Source: an uncultured Candidatus Saccharibacteria bacterium (GTDB lineage Bacteria; Patescibacteriota; Saccharimonadia; Saccharimonadales; Saccharimonadaceae). From it: a DNA stretch of 64,000 nucleotides. Numbering within the stretch: position 1 is the stretch's first letter; each line of letters starts with the position of its first letter. The position numbers and the translations under genes were made by a program. Shown here in pieces: positions 60,301-64,000 of this stretch. The notes beneath the pieces were generated by a model. The model ran no database searches. It was given only the letters and a program-made list of their open reading frames with translations, and had not been told where the DNA came from. The DNA lies in the NCBI GenBank assembly GCA_938039975.1, contig CALHTM010000017.1, positions 62,001-126,000 of the forward strand, in the 5' to 3' direction.

Positions 60301-61941
60301 ATGGCAAAAAAAGTTTTTTACGATGAAGATGCGCGTGCTCGCGTATTGGCTGGCGCCAAAATTTTGTATAACGCTGTGAAAACAACGATGGGGCCAAAAG
60401 GCCGCAACGTAGTTATCGGCAAAAGTTACGGCGGCCCGAGCGTGACGCACGATGGCGTGACAGTTGCGAAAAGCATTGATATTGATGAAGCTGATGACGA
60501 GACGCTTGGCTTCAAAGTTGGCGCTGAGCTCATCAAACAGGCTGCTAACAAGATGAATGACGTAGCTGGCGACGGTACTACTACGGTGACAGTTTTAACT
60601 TATCATATTTTGAACGAAGCCAACAAACTAATTGCTGCTGGTCACAATCCGATGTTGCTACGCAAAGGCTTAGAGCGTGCTGCTAGCGAGATTATTAAAG
60701 AGCTCGGCAAACTCGCCGATGATATTCGCGGCGACAAAAAACGGATTGCCGAAGTAGCGACAATCTCCGCAGGCGACGAGGCGATTGGTAAACTAATCGC
60801 TGATGTCATGGAAAAGATTGGCCCGAACGGCGTGGTGACAGTCGAAGAAGGACGCGGCTTAGAGCTCGAGAGCGAAGTTGTCGAAGGCTTCACGGTACAG
60901 CGCGGCTTCGTTAGCCCGTACATGGTGACCGATGCTAAGCGCATGGAAGCAGTTTACGACAAACCAGCAATTGTGGTGACTGATAAGAAAGTCTCTTCGG
61001 CGCAAGAATTCGTGCCGTTGCTCGAAATGATTGCTCAAAGCGGCAAGAAAGATTTGGTACTGATCGCCGATGATGTTGATGGCGAAGCGCTGAGTTTGCT
61101 AGTGCTGAATCGCCTCAAAGGTGCTTTCAATACCTTGGCTATCAAAGCTCCGAGCGACAAAGATGTGCTGTATGATATCGCAGCGTTGGTTGGCGCCAAA
61201 GTTATCACCGAAGACACTGGCATGGCATTTGATAATGTCGGTAGCGACGTAATTGGCTCGGCTCGCAAAGTGATCGCCACCAAGGATCTGACAACTATTG
61301 TCGAGGGTGAAGGGTCAAAGGCGGCGGTTAGCGCTCGCGTCGATCAAATCGAACTGGAAGTTGATAATGCCACTAGCGACTATACCAAGAAAAACTTACA
61401 GAAACGTCATGCAGCTTTGACTGGCGAAGTGGCGGTAATCAAAGTTGGCGGTGCGACCGAGACTGAAATCGAAGAAAAGAAATATCGTGTCGACGACGCT
61501 GTGGCTGCTGTCAAAGCAGCGCTAGCTGAAGGTATTGTGCCAGGCGGCGGTGTAACGCTAGTGAACCTAGCCTGTGGTTATAAGCATTCGAATAGTAAAG
61601 ATGCTTCGGTATTAGCAGGCGAAGATTTGTTGATTCATGCACTTGAACAGCCATTCCGAATCTTGCTGAGCAACTCTGGTCTAAATGCTGACGAGTGGCT
61701 GCCGCAGGTCAAAAAAGCCAAGGCTGGCCAAGGCATCAATGTCAACCACCCGAATGAATTGCTTGATCTAAAGTCGGCAGGCGTAGTTGACCCAGTACGC
61801 GTTACCAAGGAGGCCTTGCAGAATGCTGCCTCAATTGCTGGTACGGCGATGACAATGGGCGCATTGGTTGTTGATCTGCCAGAGAAAGAAGCGCCAGGTG
61901 CTGCTATGCCAAATATGGGCGGCGGCATGGGTATGTACTAA
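60301..61941 (+). CDS. groEL: Chaperonin GroEL
   Basis: 546 aa, full length. Motifs: KTTMGPKGRNVVIGKSYGGP, NDVAGDGTTT (ATP site), VVEGFTVQRGFVSPYMVTD, VAAVKAALAEGIVPGGGVT, and a Gly/Met tail NMGGGMGMY. It folds proteins with GroES. Preceded by SD AGGAGG. Confidence 0.97.
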   Translation: MAKKVFYDEDARARVLAGAKILYNAVKTTMGPKGRNVVIGKSYGGPSVTHDGVTVAKSIDIDEADDETLGFKVGAELIKQAANKMNDVAGDGTTTVTVLTYHILNEANKLIAAGHNPMLLRKGLERAASEIIKELGKLADDIRGDKKRIAEVATISAGDEAIGKLIADVMEKIGPNGVVTVEEGRGLELESEVVEGFTVQRGFVSPYMVTDAKRMEAVYDKPAIVVTDKKVSSAQEFVPLLEMIAQSGKKDLVLIADDVDGEALSLLVLNRLKGAFNTLAIKAPSDKDVLYDIAALVGAKVITEDTGMAFDNVGSDVIGSARKVIATKDLTTIVEGEGSKAAVSARVDQIELEVDNATSDYTKKNLQKRHAALTGEVAVIKVGGATETEIEEKKYRVDDAVAAVKAALAEGIVPGGGVTLVNLACGYKHSNSKDASVLAGEDLLIHALEQPFRILLSNSGLNADEWLPQVKKAKAGQGINVNHPNELLDLKSAGVVDPVRVTKEALQNAASIAGTAMTMGALVVDLPEKEAPGAAMPNMGGGMGMY

Positions 61942-61970
61942 ACCTATTCGTTGTATACCAGACAGCGTAG

Positions 61971-61997
61971 AGCCCACCGTTATGCGGTGGGCTTTCT
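61971..61997 (+). terminator. Rho-independent terminator of groESL
   Basis: AGCCCACC (61971-61978) and GGTGGGCT (61986-61993) with a 7-nt loop, then TTCTT. Confidence 0.82.
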
Positions 61998-62005
61998 TGA
62001 CAAAC

Positions 62006-62060
62006 TTGACAAAGAGCAATTTATAACCTAAAATATTATACAGTGTAAATTTACCGATTA
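62006..62060 (+). promoter_or_regulatory. Promoter and possible operators of the ABC exporter pair
   Basis: TTGACA (62006-62011), 17-bp spacer, TAAAAT (62029-62034); a second TTGACA at 61997-62002 lies 9 bp upstream. Just downstream are two similar TTATACA-containing motifs (about 62036-62050 and 62057-62070), the first a partial dyad TTATACAGTGTAAA, which could bind a repressor. The leader is about 60 nt with SD AAGGGGG. Confidence 0.55.
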
Positions 62061-62100
62061 TACACGGTTAATCTCTAGAATTGCGGCAGTAAGGGGGTCT

Positions 62101-63864
62101 GTGAAACATATATTGAGAATTTTTAGTGGCTATTGGCTGGCATTCATCATCTTGGTTGGCTTTACTTACGCCATGGTGATGGCGAATTTGTGGCTGCCTG
62201 ACAAAATGTCGGAAATTGTCAATAACGGCATCATCAAACAAGATATGCCGGCGATTTGGCACAACGGTCTAGCGATGATTTTGGTGACGGCGGCGGGCGG
62301 ACTGTGCTCGATTATTATCGGATTTTTGGCCTCCCGAATTGCCACTGGTGTGGCGCAAAAATTACGAATGGAACTATTCGAGCGAGTCGAAAGTTTTGCG
62401 CTGGCGGACTTTAATAAATTTTCGACCGCCTCGCTAATCACTCGCTCGACCAACGATATTCAGCAAATTCAGATGACATCAATTCTACTATTGCGCATGG
62501 CTCTACTGGCGCCAATTATGGCGGTCGGCGGTCTGCAAAAAGCCATCCATAATGCGCCAGATTTGAGCTGGATCATTGCGCTGGCGGTGTCGGTATTGCT
62601 GGTGGTTATTGCCGTGTTGTTTGTGATTGCCGTGCCTCGGTTTAAGAAATTGCAAACGCTGGTGGATAAGTTGAACTTGGTGACGCGCGAAAACTTAGTT
62701 GGCTTGAAAGTTATTCGCGCTTTTCATAATGAAAAAATTGAGCAGAAAAAGTTCCAACAAGCCAATACCGAGCTGAATAAAATGAACTTATTTGTTAATC
62801 GGCTGATGATGTTGCTTGACCCAATCATGACGCTGGTGATGAACTTTTCTAGCGTGGCGATTGTCTGGTTTGGCGCGCATTTGATTAGCAGCGGCAATCT
62901 GCAAATTGGTAATATGATGGCGTTTTTGGAATACGCCATGCAGGTGATTATTTCGTTCTTGCTGCTGTCGATGGTGTTTATCATGGTGCCGCGGGCGGCC
63001 GTGTCGGTAAAGCGGGTAGGCGAGGTGTTGGATACGCTGCCATCAATTGTTGACCCGCAGTTGCCGCAGCAATTGCCAAATGACGCTACGGGCAAAATCG
63101 AATTCAAAGACGTCACCTTTACCTATCCAGATGCTGACCTGCCAGTGCTCTCTAATATCAATTTCACGGCCGAACCAGGTCAAACCACGGCGTTCATTGG
63201 CAGTACTGGCTCGGGCAAATCAACGTTAATCAATTTGATCCCGCGCTTTTACGACGTGTCGGCGGGGCAGATTTTGCTGGATGGCGTGGATATTCGCCAG
63301 CTCAAACTGGAAGATTTGTACGATCAAATCGGCTACGTACCACAAAAGGGCGTGTTGTTTAGCGGGACGATCGCCAGCAATATCAAGTACGGTAACGCCA
63401 AAGCCAGCCAAGAATTGGTAGAAAAATCCGCTAAAATCGCTCAAGCCGCTGAGTTTATCGGCGAGCTAAAAAACGGTTACAAAAATGACATTGCTCAAGG
63501 CGGTAGTAACGTTTCTGGCGGCCAGCGGCAGCGTTTGTCGATTGCCCGGGCGATTGCTGTCGAGCCGAATGTCTACATTTTTGACGATTCGTTCTCGGCA
63601 CTGGATTTCAAAACTGACGCCAAATTGCGTTTGGCGCTCGCCAAAGAAACCAAGCATAAAACTGTGCTCATCGTTGGCCAGCGCATCAATACCATCATGA
63701 ACGCTGACAAAATCATTGTGCTGGACGAAGGTAAAATTGTCGGTCAAGGCACGCACCAGGAATTGATGAAAAATTGCGAAGTCTATCAAGAAATTGCCGC
63801 TTCCCAGCTCTCGGAAGACGACCTGCAGAAAATGTCGGCAACGACCGCGAAAGGAGCGGCGTAA
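62101..63864 (+). CDS. ABC exporter half-transporter (MDR type), subunit 1
   Basis: 587 aa from GTG 62101. Six TM helices (1-300), then the ATPase: Walker A GSTGSGKST, Q-loop YVPQKGVLFSGT, signature VSGGQRQRL, Walker B YIFDDSFSALD. The residue after Walker B aspartates is Asp-Ser where Glu is usual (DDSFSALD), so this is likely the degenerate site of a heterodimer. The partner overlaps the stop codon. Confidence 0.92.
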   Translation: MKHILRIFSGYWLAFIILVGFTYAMVMANLWLPDKMSEIVNNGIIKQDMPAIWHNGLAMILVTAAGGLCSIIIGFLASRIATGVAQKLRMELFERVESFALADFNKFSTASLITRSTNDIQQIQMTSILLLRMALLAPIMAVGGLQKAIHNAPDLSWIIALAVSVLLVVIAVLFVIAVPRFKKLQTLVDKLNLVTRENLVGLKVIRAFHNEKIEQKKFQQANTELNKMNLFVNRLMMLLDPIMTLVMNFSSVAIVWFGAHLISSGNLQIGNMMAFLEYAMQVIISFLLLSMVFIMVPRAAVSVKRVGEVLDTLPSIVDPQLPQQLPNDATGKIEFKDVTFTYPDADLPVLSNINFTAEPGQTTAFIGSTGSGKSTLINLIPRFYDVSAGQILLDGVDIRQLKLEDLYDQIGYVPQKGVLFSGTIASNIKYGNAKASQELVEKSAKIAQAAEFIGELKNGYKNDIAQGGSNVSGGQRQRLSIARAIAVEPNVYIFDDSFSALDFKTDAKLRLALAKETKHKTVLIVGQRINTIMNADKIIVLDEGKIVGQGTHQELMKNCEVYQEIAASQLSEDDLQKMSATTAKGAA

Positions 63865-64000
63865 TGGCTCAGCAAAGCATGAAAAAACGCCAGCCAGTGA
63901 AGATGGGCGGTCCAATGGGCGGCGGCATGGGCGCGGGCGAAAAAGCCAAGGATTTCAACGGCACGGTCAAGAAATTAGCCAAATACTTGGCAGAGTTCCG
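63864..64000 (+). CDS. ABC exporter half-transporter, subunit 2 (3' truncated by window)
   Basis: It starts at ATG 63864, sharing an A with the stop of subunit 1. Only 45 codons are visible: a basic, Gly/Met-rich N terminus (KMGGPMGGGMGAGEKAKDF) then GTVKKLAKYLAEF, which is the elbow helix before TM1 in heterodimeric MDR-like exporters. It should carry the catalytically intact ATPase. Confidence 0.75.
   Translation, partial: MAQQSMKKRQPVKMGGPMGGGMGAGEKAKDFNGTVKKLAKYLAEF

Overview
The window looks like a chromosomal piece of a host-associated Saccharibacteria (TM7) epibiont. Lineage markers are a complete arginine deiminase (arc) operon, an anaerobic ribonucleotide reductase operon, a sortase with a sorted surface protein, a DsbA-type oxidative folding set, no amino acid or nucleotide biosynthesis genes, and dense operons with 4-20 bp overlaps. 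UGA reads as a normal stop throughout, for example in many ATGA overlaps, so this is not a UGA=Gly lineage. Placement is inferred from gene content, not from a marker phylogeny.

Layout. 1-3 kb: the 3' end of a type III restriction subunit and a DUF3644/HEPN-like protein. 3.4-6.1 kb: a beta-helix surface protein with a C-terminal PNTG sorting signal, then a sortase. 6.1-12.3 kb: the nrdD-nrdG-flavin reductase operon behind a pair of NrdR boxes, ending in an 837-residue acidic disordered protein with a Cys4 cluster. 12.4-15.0 kb: a membrane protein and a cutinase-VWA-PKD fusion. 15-30 kb: radC and a large defence island, with an expanded type I R-M system (hsdM, RhuM remnant, AlbA/Schlafen ATPase, 40-aa ORF, hsdS, SF1 helicase, S24/LexA-like regulator, hsdR) and a membrane/HEPN gene pair behind a 30-aa ORF. 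30-36.5 kb: DUF167, polysaccharide deacetylase, four 22-bp tandem repeats, CorA, CHAP hydrolase, Nudix and an ABC-2 exporter. 36.5-39.3 kb: a scarred region with two look-alike minus-strand modules (promoter, structured leader, small membrane protein, long 3' hairpin), a frameshifted IS and the wreck of a pentose-phosphate operon. 39.4-42.2 kb: thiol-disulfide proteins and a VanZ-like protein. 42.3-44.9 kb: a three-gene DpnII-like (GATC) R-M system. 45-50.8 kb: a PadR-controlled ABC exporter and a polar amino acid ABC importer. 50.8-54.1 kb: membrane proteins and remnants of a type I secreted RTX lipase. 54.1-59.9 kb: the arc operon, with ADI and OTC fused in one polypeptide. 59.9-62 kb: groES-groEL under CIRCE. 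62.1 kb to the end: a heterodimeric ABC exporter.

The physiology that emerges is of a small anaerobic or microaerobic epibiont. It imports arginine and makes ATP from it through fused ADI-OTC, ArcD and carbamate kinase, makes dNTPs anaerobically, folds disulfide-bonded surface proteins, displays sortase-anchored and cutinase/VWA proteins that could touch the host surface, and invests heavily in restriction-type defence.

The main non-obvious signals are four. (1) A repeated leaderless promoter layout, with the -10 hexamer ending 6-8 nt before the start codon, is seen at about a dozen genes; it also corrects several starts and reveals small ORFs. (2) Two modules share promoter, leader RNA and 3' hairpin, with compensatory base changes, but carry unrelated small membrane proteins. 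(3) ArcA and ArcB are fused. (4) An rpiB-rpe-tkt operon appears to have collapsed. No tRNA, rRNA or CRISPR array was found.
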